NCBI GenBank assembly: GCA_002413385.1
Contig: DHWW01000278.1
Coordinates: 2,890 to 11,339 of the forward strand
DNA length: 8,450 bases
Direction of reading: 5' to 3'
Source of the DNA: Granulicella sp. UBA5172
Lineage (GTDB): Bacteria > Acidobacteriota > Terriglobia > Terriglobales > Acidobacteriaceae
Shown here in pieces: positions 1 to 6,586 of the stretch. The notes beneath the pieces were generated by a model. That model did not search any database. It had not been told where the DNA came from and was given only the letters and a program-made list of their open reading frames with translations. Position 1 is the stretch's first letter. Each line of letters starts with the position of its first letter. A program made the translations under genes and the position numbers.

Positions 1-70
1 ATAAACTTGTCTGCCATCACTACCTCTTCCAACCAACGCTCAATCTACTTCCCGCTAACCCTTAAAGCTT

Positions 71-100
71 GTCATCCTTCGCGTAGCGGAGGATCTGCTT
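71..100. repeat. Probable dispersed palindromic intergenic repeat
   Basis: Positions 74-82 and 86-94 form a 9-base-pair hairpin with a GTA loop; one pair is T/G, which would be a wobble pair in RNA. The flanks GTCATCC and GGATCTGCTT resemble short intergenic repeats I remember as scattered through Terriglobia genomes; that resemblance is memory and was not searched. The element lies just after the stop of the 114-residue gene, so it could end or stabilise the gcv transcript, but no U-run follows the hairpin on the minus strand. The remainder of 1-110 holds no gene I can see. Confidence 0.4.
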
Positions 101-110
101 CTCGCCCGCG

Positions 111-455
111 CTAAAACTCTTCTTCGTCCTGCCCGTCGCCGTTAGCCGAATAACTCCCAGCCTCCGGCCCATCCAATTCTTCTTCGCGCAGACTCAGCGC
201 AATCACCGTGCCGCTCTCAAGCTCCACCGTCAGCGACTCCATCTCCACGAGCGCGGCCTTCGCAACCATCTCGCCAATCTGCGCGCACAACGCATTCCGA
301 TACTCCGGCTCTCCATAAGCGACGCTGAAGTCCGCGAGCAGCACATGCGGCCATCCATACAGCGTCAGCATCGGTCCATCAAACCGTAGCCGCAGGTAGT
401 CGCCAACAAACTCCACGGCCGTCATCTCCTGCCCTTCAATCGCGCTGATATCCAT
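111..455 (-). CDS. Conserved-looking hypothetical protein downstream of gcvPA
   Basis: This 114-residue protein has no function I recognise. It has no signal peptide or membrane helix and is probably a small cytoplasmic alpha/beta protein. Residues 14-34 (VEFVGDYLRLRFDGPMLTLYG) look like paired strands, the middle is helical, and residues 75-92 look like another strand pair. A GPEAGSY motif follows near 96-102, and the tail is acidic (DGQDEEEF). The start ATG is 2 bases after the gcvPA TAG. Its Shine-Dalgarno GGGAG lies inside the last codons of gcvPA (GTG GGA GCG AAG TAG), about 10 bases from the ATG, so translation is probably coupled to gcvPA. A second Met at residue 11 is a less likely start. 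A role linked to glycine cleavage is inference from position only. Confidence 0.8.
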   Translation of the reverse strand: MDISAIEGQEMTAVEFVGDYLRLRFDGPMLTLYGWPHVLLADFSVAYGEPEYRNALCAQIGEMVAKAALVEMESLTVELESGTVIALSLREEELDGPEAGSYSANGDGQDEEEF

Positions 456-457
456 CG

Positions 458-1861
458 CTACTTCGCTCCCACGAGCTCGCGCTCAAACACGCCCGCACAA
501 ACCGCTGCCGCCGCATCCATCTGCACCTTCGTCGTCAGCTCGGTCGCGCACCACAGCGTCGCATTCTCACCCAGCTCGGGATACCACTTCGCCAGCGCCA
601 GCCCTCCAACAATCTGCTTCTCCAGCAACTTCGCATTCATCGCGTCTGCAGCCACAGCACTCGTCAGCACAAACTCGTGGAAGCGTGGCGTGCCGTCGAA
701 CTTCGTCTTCGCTCCACTCCCAATCAGCGCCTTCCGCAAGTACGCAGCCTTCGCCAAATTCTGCGCCGCCAGCTCCTGCAGGCCCTGCTTGCCGTACACC
801 GTCATAAAGATCGTCACCATCAACGCGACCAGCGCCTGGTTCGTACAAATATTCGACGTAGCCTTCTCGCGGCGAATATGCTGCTCGCGCGTGCTCAGCG
901 TCAGCACCCATCCGCGCTTGCCATGGCTGTCCTTGGTCTCGCCGACCAACCGCCCCGGCATCTGCCGCAGGAACTTCTCCTTGCACGCAATCACGCCGCA
1001 ATACGGTCCGCCAAAGCCCACCGCCACGCCAAAGCTCTGCGCCTCAAGCGACACAATATCCGCCTCCACCGGCGCCTTCACGATGCCCAAACTCACCGCT
1101 TCGGCTATAGCTACGATCAACAGCGCGCCCTTCTTATGCGCAATCTCCGCGATGGCCGCCACATCCTCAATCGTCCCAAAGAAGTTTGGCGACTGGATCA
1201 GCACCGCCGCCGTCTCCGACGTAATCGCAGCGTCCAGTGCAGCCAGATCCACACGCCCGGTCTCCGCGATATACCCGACTTCGCTGATCGGAATCTCCTG
1301 GTGCTTGGTCACCGTCGCCATCACTTCGCGATACTCCGGGTGCACCGTCCGCGCGACCACCGCACCCTGCCGCCCGGTCACGCGGCAAGCCATCAGCACC
1401 GACTCCGCAGCGCCCGTCGACCCGTCATACATCGACGCGTTCGCAATCTCCATGCCCGTGAGTTCGCAGATCATCGTCTGGAACTCGAACATCGCCTGCA
1501 GCGTGCCCTGCGAAATCTCCGGCTGATACGGCGTATAGCTCGTCAAGAACTCACCGCGCTGCACCAGCGAATCAATGATCACCGGCCGATAATGCCGGTA
1601 CGCGCCCGCGCCAAGAAAGCTCGCGAACAATTTCCCCGCAGGCTGCGCCGCAAGCTCTGCCGCATCGCCGCTGGCAATATTTGCAGCGAACGCACGAAAG
1701 CAATCCAGCACCTCGGACTCGGAGTGCTGACGAGGAATATTAAGATCGCGGGTGAGCTGATACTCCGCTGGAATGGTCTCGAACAGACTCTCGATCGACG
1801 GCACGCCGATCTCAGCGAGCATCGCTTCGCGGTCGGCTGGCGACTTGGGCAGATAACGCAT
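458..1861 (-). CDS. gcvPA: Glycine dehydrogenase (decarboxylating) subunit 1, P-protein alpha
   Basis: GcvPA (467 residues; the family is about 450) forms the P-protein with GcvPB. The complex decarboxylates glycine with PLP and passes the aminomethyl group to lipoyl-GcvH in the cytoplasm. Family motifs are clear: [10 protein letters not shown] at 84-93, [13 protein letters not shown] at 110-122, YDGSTGAAE at 145-153, [11 protein letters not shown] at 223-233 and [20 protein letters not shown] at 323-342. The PLP-binding lysine lies in GcvPB, which is absent from this window. The frame stays open to 1963, but the extra 34 codons read through the heptamer repeat array. The ATG at 1861 is preceded by TTGAGG with a 6-base spacer and matches the family N-terminus ([15 protein letters not shown]). 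The gene is separated from gcvH by 151 bases that are mostly repeats. Confidence 0.97.
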   Translation of the reverse strand: MRYLPKSPADREAMLAEIGVPSIESLFETIPAEYQLTRDLNIPRQHSESEVLDCFRAFAANIASGDAAELAAQPAGKLFASFLGAGAYRHYRPVIIDSLVQRGEFLTSYTPYQPEISQGTLQAMFEFQTMICELTGMEIANASMYDGSTGAAESVLMACRVTGRQGAVVARTVHPEYREVMATVTKHQEIPISEVGYIAETGRVDLAALDAAITSETAAVLIQSPNFFGTIEDVAAIAEIAHKKGALLIVAIAEAVSLGIVKAPVEADIVSLEAQSFGVAVGFGGPYCGVIACKEKFLRQMPGRLVGETKDSHGKRGWVLTLSTREQHIRREKATSNICTNQALVALMVTIFMTVYGKQGLQELAAQNLAKAAYLRKALIGSGAKTKFDGTPRFHEFVLTSAVAADAMNAKLLEKQIVGGLALAKWYPELGENATLWCATELTTKVQMDAAAAVCAGVFERELVGAK

Positions 1862-1890
1862 AGATAACCTCAAATCCTTAGGCAGTTTCA

Positions 1891-1932
1891 AGTGGCTAGT
1901 GGCTAGTGGTAAGTGGTAAGTGGCTAGTGATT
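1891..1932. repeat. Heptamer tandem repeat, left arm (AGTGGYW x6)
   Basis: Six consecutive 7-base units are in perfect register: AGTGGCT, AGTGGCT, AGTGGTA, AGTGGTA, AGTGGCT, AGTGATT. The array lies 29 bases upstream of the gcvPA start on the gcvPA transcript. It is the inverted counterpart of the array at 1951-2006, so a transcript across the gap could fold into a long, imperfect hairpin with many alternative registers. The loop would centre on the non-repeat bases 1933-1950. Confidence 0.9.
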
Positions 1933-1950
1933 CACCACCGAATCCACACC

Positions 1951-2006
1951 AACCACCAACCACTAATCACTAACCACTAACCACTAATCACTAACCACTA
2001 ACCACT
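1951..2006. repeat. Heptamer tandem repeat, right arm (AAYCACT x8)
   Basis: Eight consecutive 7-base units are in perfect register: AACCACC, AACCACT, AATCACT, AACCACT, AACCACT, AATCACT, AACCACT, AACCACT. AACCACT is the reverse complement of AGTGGTT, so this arm opposes the array at 1891-1932. It begins 6 bases after the gcvH stop codon. The unit order also shows a higher-order period, with AATCACT followed by two AACCACT units occurring twice (21 bases). Confidence 0.9.
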
Positions 2007-2012
2007 TCTTCT

Positions 2013-2402
2013 CTAGTGTCCAGTCTCTTCCGCGACAAACTTCTCGTAGTCGGCAGCCGACAGCAGCGCGCCCGCTTCATCGGCGCTCTTCACGTCGAGC
2101 TTGATGATCCACGTGTCGTTCGCCGCGCTATTGATCGTCTCTGGCGCGTCGTTCAGCGCCTCGTTGATCGCGCTCACCGTACCTGTCACCGGCGAGTACA
2201 AATCACTCACCGCCTTGACCGACTCGACCGAACCAAACGTCGATCCAGCCTGAATCTCCTGGCCAATCTTCGGCAGCTCGACGAACACGATATCGCCCAG
2301 CGAACCCTGTGCGTAGTCAGTAATGCCGACGGTGGCAGTGTTGCCCTCAAGCAGCAGCCACTCGTGCGATTTGGAGTAACGGTATTTCTCCGGATAGCTC
2401 AT
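2013..2402 (-). CDS. gcvH: Glycine cleavage system H protein (lipoyl carrier)
   Basis: GcvH (129 residues, normal length) carries the aminomethyl group from the P-protein to GcvT, and reducing equivalents to lipoamide dehydrogenase, on a lipoylated lysine. The N-terminus shows the family signature YRYSKSHEW (7-15) and GITDYAQGSLGDIVFVELP (26-44). The lipoyl site is ESVKAVSDLYSPVTG, with Lys63 as the modified residue. After INSAAND the usual PYGxGW turn is replaced by DTW, a small deviation. The start at 2402 has TTGAGG with a 6-base spacer, the same arrangement as gcvPA. An in-frame ATG at 2492, directly abutting the gcvT stop, would add 30 residues unlike the family and is rejected. The gap to gcvT is 90 bases, consistent with an operon. 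Confidence 0.97.
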   Translation of the reverse strand: MSYPEKYRYSKSHEWLLLEGNTATVGITDYAQGSLGDIVFVELPKIGQEIQAGSTFGSVESVKAVSDLYSPVTGTVSAINEALNDAPETINSAANDTWIIKLDVKSADEAGALLSAADYEKFVAEETGH

Positions 2403-2492
2403 GAAAGTCCTCAAAAATTTAGATCGTTCCATAACAATTGTAGGCAGCGCAGCGGTGGAAAGCGAACGACGGCGGCTAACCGCCCCAGGCAT

Positions 2493-3683
2493 TTAGCTAA
2501 GCGGCGCCGTGATCACTGGCGAACCAACCTTTGGCCGCTTGTAGAAAGGCGTCGGCACAACCTGCGCCTTCACCCTCTGTCCGCGAATCTCGACCGCAAC
2601 CTCGGTCCCAACCTCAATAAACGCAATCGGCACATACGCCAGCGCAATATTCTTCTTCAGGAACGGCGCCGGTGACCCGCTGGTAATCTCCCCAATCCGC
2701 TCGCCGTCCAGCGAGAACACCGGATACCCATCGCGCCCAATGCCACGCTCCACCATCTCCAACCCCACCAGCCGCTTCGTCGGCCCGCCATTTTTCTGGA
2801 CCTCCAGCAACGCATCGCGGCCAATGAAATCAGCCGCACCTCCCGGCTCGCGGCCAATCTTGCAATAGCGCCCAAGGTTCGCCTCAAACACATTCAGGCT
2901 GTCAGAAATCTCGTGCCCATACAGCGCCATCGCCGACTCCAGCCGCAGCGTATTCCGCGCTCCCAGCCCACATGGCATCATGCCAAACTCCTCGCCCGCA
3001 GCCAGCACTTCCGCCCACACGCGCGCGCTGGTCGGCTCATCCGACGGCACATAAATCTCAAAGCCGTCCTCGCCGGTATACCCGGTGCGAGCGATCAGCA
3101 CGCTATACAGCCCGCACACCTTGCCCCACGTAAACCAGTAGTTCTTAATCGGCGCAAGATCCACGTCGGTTAGTTTCTGCAATGTCGCCGCCGCCTTCGG
3201 TCCCTGGATCGCAATCTGCGTGTAGTAGTCGCTGACGTTTGTGACATGCACGCCGCGCATGCTGCCAATGGCCTGCCGCACCCACTGCACATCCTTCTCG
3301 CGCGTACCCGCATTGATCACCAGCAGGTAATCATTTTCGCTCAGCTTATGCAGGATCAGGTCGTCCACAAACGTTCCATTTGGGTACAGCATCGCGGTGT
3401 AGTGCGCCTGCCCAATCTGTAGCTTCGAAGCATCGTTCATCAGCAACTTCTGCACGGCTGCAAGAGAGTTCGGCCCACGCAGCTGGATGTCGCCCATATG
3501 CGACACATCGAAGACCCCAACCCCTGTCCGTACCGCCATGTGCTCTTCGATCAGGCCGCGATACTGAACCGGCATGTCCCAGCCGCCAAAGTCCACCATC
3601 TTTGCCTTGTGATTGCGGTGTACGGCGTTCAGCGCAGTGCGGTTCAGTGCAGCGGGGACGAGAGTTGCAGTGCTGTCAGTCAT
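2493..3683 (-). CDS. gcvT: Aminomethyltransferase (glycine cleavage T protein)
   Basis: GcvT (396 residues; family 360-400) releases ammonia from aminomethyl-lipoyl-GcvH and transfers the one-carbon unit to tetrahydrofolate, giving 5,10-methylene-THF. Visible motifs are HKAKMVDFGGWDMPVQY (25-41), GVFDVSHMG (56-64), NGTFVDDLI (102-110, with Asp107 as the likely catalytic acid), VINAGTREKD (122-131, E. coli-like) and RTGYTGEDGFEIY (199-211). At GLGARNTLRLE (239-249) the more usual Asp is Asn. The C-terminal barrel ends with PTPFYKRPK. The start at 3683 is supported by AGGAAGG about 9 bases upstream; the first 12 residues are a short non-conserved extension. This is the first gcv gene. It may start its own transcript or share one with the membrane-protein gene 159 bases upstream. 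I see no glycine riboswitch core in that gap. Confidence 0.97.
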   Translation of the reverse strand: MTDSTATLVPAALNRTALNAVHRNHKAKMVDFGGWDMPVQYRGLIEEHMAVRTGVGVFDVSHMGDIQLRGPNSLAAVQKLLMNDASKLQIGQAHYTAMLYPNGTFVDDLILHKLSENDYLLVINAGTREKDVQWVRQAIGSMRGVHVTNVSDYYTQIAIQGPKAAATLQKLTDVDLAPIKNYWFTWGKVCGLYSVLIARTGYTGEDGFEIYVPSDEPTSARVWAEVLAAGEEFGMMPCGLGARNTLRLESAMALYGHEISDSLNVFEANLGRYCKIGREPGGAADFIGRDALLEVQKNGGPTKRLVGLEMVERGIGRDGYPVFSLDGERIGEITSGSPAPFLKKNIALAYVPIAFIEVGTEVAVEIRGQRVKAQVVPTPFYKRPKVGSPVITAPLS

Positions 3684-3842
3684 CGAAATTTGCCTTCCTG
3701 GGCTGCAGGCGAGGCGTTCGCGACGTCTGCGGCCACCTCAAACGATACCAAACCGCAGCCTCCACCGCGAACCGTCGCCTTCGCGTCGCTGCACCAGCCG
3801 CCCTGTTTTGCGTGCCCTGCTCCAGCCTCTTCGAAGCAGCCC

Positions 3843-4325
3843 CTAGCGCCGTTCCCGCAGAAACGCTCGCACAAAGTTGCTGATCGCAAAGTAGGCGAAG
3901 ACGAGGAACGCCGCCAGCTGCAGATAGAACATCGCCGCCGCGTGAGAGTCGATCGGCAGCCGTACCGTGCCGCGCTGCTTCCACAGCCCCTGCGACAGGA
4001 ACAGCGCCAGCAGCGTAAAAAAAGTTCCCGTAACCTGCAGCCACAGGACGCTTGAGAATCGCGCCACGGGCGTCCACACGGATCGCCCCAGCTTGCCCGC
4101 GTGCTGCTGCGTCTGGGCGACCGTCCGTCGTGTATCGAGAAGGCGCTCCACCACCGGAGAAGTCTGCGTCGTCGTCGCCCGGCTCGCAGGGCGCGACGTG
4201 CCGGATGCCGCCTGATTTGACGCCGCCTGATTTGGCGAGCTCGCCGCGTCCGCCGCCTGCATCAGCGACTTCGCCGCATGGCGGGCACCGTACCCTAAAG
4301 CGCGACCGAATCGAACCCTGTCCAT
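3843..4325 (-). CDS. Two-helix membrane protein of unknown function
   Basis: This 160-residue protein is not one I recognise. Residues 1-22 are basic (MDRVRFGRALGYGARHAAKS). Residues 23-56 are a low-complexity Ala/Ser/Gln/Thr stretch containing a duplicated NQAAS unit. Residues 57-80 look like an amphipathic helix (VVERLLDTRRTVAQTQQHAG). Two membrane helices follow at about 92-114 and 130-153, ending in the basic tail RAFLRERR. The predicted topology is a hairpin with a long cytoplasmic N-terminus. The ATG at 4325 has GGTGG 4 bases upstream, a short spacer; an upstream frame extension to 4484 crosses the divergent promoter region and is rejected. The gene lies 159 bases before gcvT on the same strand and is divergent from the 47-residue gene. 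Any link to glycine cleavage is positional only. Confidence 0.75.
   Translation of the reverse strand: MDRVRFGRALGYGARHAAKSLMQAADAASSPNQAASNQAASGTSRPASRATTTQTSPVVERLLDTRRTVAQTQQHAGKLGRSVWTPVARFSSVLWLQVTGTFFTLLALFLSQGLWKQRGTVRLPIDSHAAAMFYLQLAAFLVFAYFAISNFVRAFLRERR
4207..4236. repeat. 15-base tandem duplication inside the membrane-protein gene
   Basis: GCCGCCTGATTTGAC (4207-4221) is followed directly by GCCGCCTGATTTGGC (4222-4236), with one mismatch. On the minus strand it encodes the consecutive pentapeptides PNQAA and SNQAA in the low-complexity linker. An in-frame duplication like this is a typical slippage product and leaves the reading frame intact. Confidence 0.85.
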
Positions 4326-4393
4326 AGTTCCACCAGTGTACTGTCCCCAGCCCGTTTCGCGCCTGTCCTCGCCCCGCGATACCCGGCGACGCT

Positions 4394-4407
4394 CTTTTGC
4401 ATCCAAA
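4394..4407. promoter_or_regulatory. 14-base motif CTTTTGCATCCAAA, copy 1
   Basis: The identical 14 bases occur again at 7593-7606, also between two divergent genes. Here the motif is 69 bases from the minus-strand ATG at 4325 and 46 bases from the plus-strand ATG at 4453. It could be part of a promoter or a regulator site for either direction; which one cannot be told from two copies. Confidence 0.35.
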
Positions 4408-4423
4408 CACCTACCACGCACGT

Positions 4424-4432
4424 TGTGATAAT
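4424..4432 (+). promoter_or_regulatory. Possible extended -10 promoter element
   Basis: TGTGATAAT reads as an extended -10 (TGn followed by GATAAT, 5 of 6 to TATAAT). It lies 20 bases before the start codon of the 47-residue gene, which would leave a leader of about 14 bases. No good -35 hexamer lies 16-18 bases upstream, so the call is tentative. Confidence 0.3.
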
Positions 4433-4452
4433 GATGAAGGTAAGAGGTACAT

Positions 4453-4596
4453 ATGAAACGACTGGTCTGGTGGGTAGGGGGCATGGCGGCGGCGACCGTA
4501 GGATTTCTGGTCTGGGACGCAAGACGTGTGCAGCCAGTGGAAGAGTTGGCTCATCGCCTCGAAGACGCCTGGGCCGATCACCATACGGTCGTGTAG
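4453..4596 (+). CDS. Small single-helix membrane protein, 47 residues
   Basis: This short frame begins MKRLVWWVGGMAAATVGFLV and ends LEDAWADHHTVV followed by TAG. The basic start (KR) and a hydrophobic stretch at 4-21 predict one membrane helix or an uncleaved anchor. Residues 22-47 form a charged, likely helical tail. Translation signals are good: GAGG lies 5 bases before the ATG, and a plausible -10 lies just upstream. The gene is divergent from the two-helix membrane protein at 3843-4325, so the two could share a control region. A much longer overlapping frame (4425-5168) covers the same bases but reads Arg/Gly-rich, compositionally poor sequence. The function is unknown; I have an unverified impression of similar short proteins in Terriglobia. 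Confidence 0.65.
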   Translation: MKRLVWWVGGMAAATVGFLVWDARRVQPVEELAHRLEDAWADHHTVV

Positions 4597-4814
4597 CGAG
4601 CTTTACCCTCTGGAAATCTTTCCCCATTTCGAGTGAATACAGGGCTTGGCTTCACCCGCCGCATCGGCGTAGTCTAACGTTAGTCAACACCCGCACAGCT
4701 GCCGTTCCCGCTGACGTTCGCAGGGAATACCCAATGCGTGGGATGGGCATTCCAGCAAGCAGCGAATTCAAGACTTTTCCGAAAGACTTGTTTCCAAAGG
4801 ATGGGGAGGTGGCA

Positions 4815-5168
4815 TTGAATCAACAGGTCAAAGACCTTATCCAGAAGCTGGGTGAAGCGATCCACGAGTCGGTCAGCGAGTCCAATCAGATCTCCGGAGT
4901 TGTCCGCGAGATCCGAGAGCAGGGGTTCGACGTTCTGCTGATGCTCGAAGCCACCATCGGCCTCAATGAGGTTGACGATGACGTCGAAGAAGCAGATGCC
5001 GACGATGCAGGCGAAGCGGAGGTAGGCTCGTTCACCCGTCACGACCTCACCTTCCTCAAGTCGCTCCGTATCACCACGGAGGAGACCGAAGCGGTCAACG
5101 ATTCATCTCCTCCGCTGCCAGAACCGCCGCGCCGGGAATCCAAGACTCAGGATCCTCCTGAGGTCTAG
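4815..5168 (+). CDS. Conserved-looking hypothetical protein, probable TTG start
   Basis: This protein of about 117 residues has no known function. Residues 1-55 are helical (NQQVKDLIQKLGEAIHESVS onward, then a GFDVLLMLEATIGL segment). An acidic stretch follows (DDDVEEADADDAGEAE, about 60-75), then SFTRHDLTFLKSLRI, and a Pro-rich charged tail. There is no signal peptide or clear membrane span. I chose TTG at 4815 because GGAGG (4805-4809) lies 5 bases upstream, and because third-position GC rises there from about 59% to visibly higher. The alternatives are ATG at 4734 (AGGG 8 bases upstream, 144 residues) and ATG at 4743. I recall similar Terriglobia proteins beginning near this point, unverified. 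glgC follows after 122 bases on the same strand, with its own likely promoter. Confidence 0.7.
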   Translation: MNQQVKDLIQKLGEAIHESVSESNQISGVVREIREQGFDVLLMLEATIGLNEVDDDVEEADADDAGEAEVGSFTRHDLTFLKSLRITTEETEAVNDSSPPLPEPPRRESKTQDPPEV

Positions 5169-5180
5169 CCGGCCGTGAAT

Positions 5181-5210
5181 TTGCCAGGAAATTCTCGACG
5201 TTGATACTCT
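5181..5210 (+). promoter_or_regulatory. Candidate glgC promoter
   Basis: TTGCCA (5181-5186, 5 of 6 to TTGACA) is separated by 18 bases from TACTCT (5205-5210). The -10 matches TATAAT at only 3 of 6, but it is preceded by TGA, giving an extended -10. Transcription would start near 5217, leaving a leader of about 75 bases before glgC. The position in a 122-base gap suits an independent glgC promoter. Confidence 0.4.
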
Positions 5211-5290
5211 CGGGCGTCGCTGGGTGGAGTGTTCTGCATCCCATCTGAGTGCATGCGACGGTGACCAGACCCGTCCGATAAGGTGGAATC

Positions 5291-6541
5291 ATGAGAGATA
5301 CGTTAGGCGTATTGCTTGCCGGTGGTGCTGGTGAACGACTTTTTCCTCTTACCCGCGACCGCGCCAAGCCTGCGGTCCCGTTTGCCGGGCAGTACCGCAT
5401 CATCGACATCACCCTCTCCAACTGCATCAACTCCGACCTCCGCCACGTCTACATCCTCACCCAGTACAAGGCTCTTTCGCTCAACCGCCACATCCGCGAA
5501 GGCTGGGGCTCGGTCGTTGCCAGCGAACTCGGAGAGTTCATCGAGATCCTGCCCCCCATGCAGCGCGTCTCCAAAAGCTGGTACCAGGGCACCGCCGACG
5601 CCGTCTTTCAGAACATCTACTCCATCGGTTCAGAGGAGCCAAAGTACGTTCTCATCCTCTCCGGCGACCACATCTACAAGATGAACTACGCGCGCATGAA
5701 GCAGCAGCACGTAGAATCCGGCGCCGACGTCACCATCGCCACCCTGCCCATCACCCCCGACAAAGTCTCGGAGTTCGGAGTCGTTGAGGTGGCGAAGAAC
5801 GGTGAGGTCGTTGGCTTCGTCGAGAAGCCCAAAGAGACCTATATCCGTTCGCCGTTCAACCCCGACATGGTCGACGTCTCCATGGGCATCTATATCTTCA
5901 ACACCGATGTCCTCCTCCCCGAGCTCGTCAAGGACTCCGAAGATCCCGACTCCAAGCACGACTTCGGCCACAACATCCTGCCCAAGCTGCTCGGCCGCTA
6001 CAAGGTCAACGCCTACAACTTCGTCGACGAAAACAAGCAGCGAGCGCTTTACTGGCGCGATGTCGGCACCCTCGAGGCCTACTACGAGGCCAACATGGAC
6101 ATCGCCGCTGTGGCTCCGACCTTCAACCTCTACGACAAGGCCTGGCCCATGCGTACCCGCGCCTACCAGTACCCTCCCGCAAAGTTCGTCTTCGGTGAGC
6201 CCGGACGCACCGGCATGGGAATCAACTCCATCGTCAGTGCCGGCTGCATCGTCTCCGGATCGGTCATTCGCGGCTCTGTGCTTTCGCACGATGTGCGCGT
6301 CAACAGCTACGCCGACGTCGACTCCAGCATTGTCTTTGCGCACGTCAACATCGGCCGTCACTGTCGTATTCGCCACGCCATCATCGATCGCGACGTCCAT
6401 ATCCCGGACGGAACGGTGATTGGCTACGACGCTGCGGAGGACAAGAAGAACTACTTCGTCTCACCCAGCGGCCTCACCGTCGTCACCCGCGATTACAGCG
6501 CCTATGAAAATCCCGTCTCCCCAAACTTCCTACAGGGATAG
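5291..6541 (+). CDS. glgC: Glucose-1-phosphate adenylyltransferase (ADP-glucose pyrophosphorylase)
   Basis: GlgC (416 residues, normal length) makes ADP-glucose and pyrophosphate from ATP and glucose 1-phosphate, the committed step of bacterial glycogen synthesis. The nucleotidyltransferase domain is clear: LLAGGAGERLFPLTRDRAKPAVPF (8-31), WYQGTADAV (97-105), LSGDHIYKMNY (123-133), and FVEKP (176-180), whose Lys179 matches the glucose-1-phosphate-binding lysine. A left-handed beta-helix domain starts near 305 (hexapeptide-like GINSIVSAGCIVSGSVIRGS). At FAGQYRIID, Gln34 occupies the place of E. coli Lys39, the activator-binding lysine of GGKFRIID, so fructose-1,6-bisphosphate control may differ. 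The ATG at 5291 has AAGGTGG 4 bases upstream. The gene converges on the outer-membrane protein gene, with a shared terminator between them. No other glycogen gene is in view. Confidence 0.96.
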   Translation: MRDTLGVLLAGGAGERLFPLTRDRAKPAVPFAGQYRIIDITLSNCINSDLRHVYILTQYKALSLNRHIREGWGSVVASELGEFIEILPPMQRVSKSWYQGTADAVFQNIYSIGSEEPKYVLILSGDHIYKMNYARMKQQHVESGADVTIATLPITPDKVSEFGVVEVAKNGEVVGFVEKPKETYIRSPFNPDMVDVSMGIYIFNTDVLLPELVKDSEDPDSKHDFGHNILPKLLGRYKVNAYNFVDENKQRALYWRDVGTLEAYYEANMDIAAVAPTFNLYDKAWPMRTRAYQYPPAKFVFGEPGRTGMGINSIVSAGCIVSGSVIRGSVLSHDVRVNSYADVDSSIVFAHVNIGRHCRIRHAIIDRDVHIPDGTVIGYDAAEDKKNYFVSPSGLTVVTRDYSAYENPVSPNFLQG

Positions 6542-6549
6542 GGAAGCGC

Positions 6550-6563
6550 AGTGGCTGGTGATG
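6550..6563. repeat. Degenerate heptamer pair, left arm at the glgC 3' end
   Basis: AGTGGCT followed by GGTGATG closely matches the last two units of the array at 1919-1932 (AGTGGCT AGTGATT). It begins 8 bases after the glgC stop. It is an inverted match (12 of 14 bases) to 6621-6634, so the pair brackets the terminator hairpin. Confidence 0.5.
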
Positions 6564-6586
6564 AGCAGTTGTGAGCAACAAAGCTA

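Noticed and set aside
677..1867. Long plus-strand frame of 396 codons opposite gcvPA
   Set aside because: It is Arg/His/Leu-rich with no domain, an antisense shadow of a high-GC gene. The same applies to the long frames opposite glgC (5630-6400) and gcvH (2016-2675).
1933..1950. CRISPR-like array in the heptamer region
   Set aside because: The units are 7 bases, contiguous, without spacers of CRISPR size; no cas genes are present.
1862..1963. N-terminal extension of gcvPA by 34 residues
   Set aside because: It translates the heptamer repeats and lacks family similarity; the ATG at 1861 has a good Shine-Dalgarno.
2403..2492. gcvH start at 2492, abutting the gcvT stop
   Set aside because: The extra 30 residues are unlike GcvH, and the 2402 start has GAGG at 6 bases and the family N-terminus. 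A small GGCGG-CTAA-CCGCC hairpin (2471-2484) in the gap has no U-run, so I do not call it a terminator.
3684..3842. Glycine riboswitch upstream of gcvT
   Set aside because: I looked for the conserved aptamer core on the minus strand and saw no convincing paired glycine aptamers; the gap is also short.
4674..4683. Perfect palindrome CTAACGTTAG as an operator
   Set aside because: A single 10-base palindrome with no paired site or clear promoter is compatible with chance.
4425..4814. One long gene from 4425 to 5168
   Set aside because: Its first half is Arg/Gly-rich and overlaps the better-supported 47-residue gene; only the part from about 4815 looks protein-coding.
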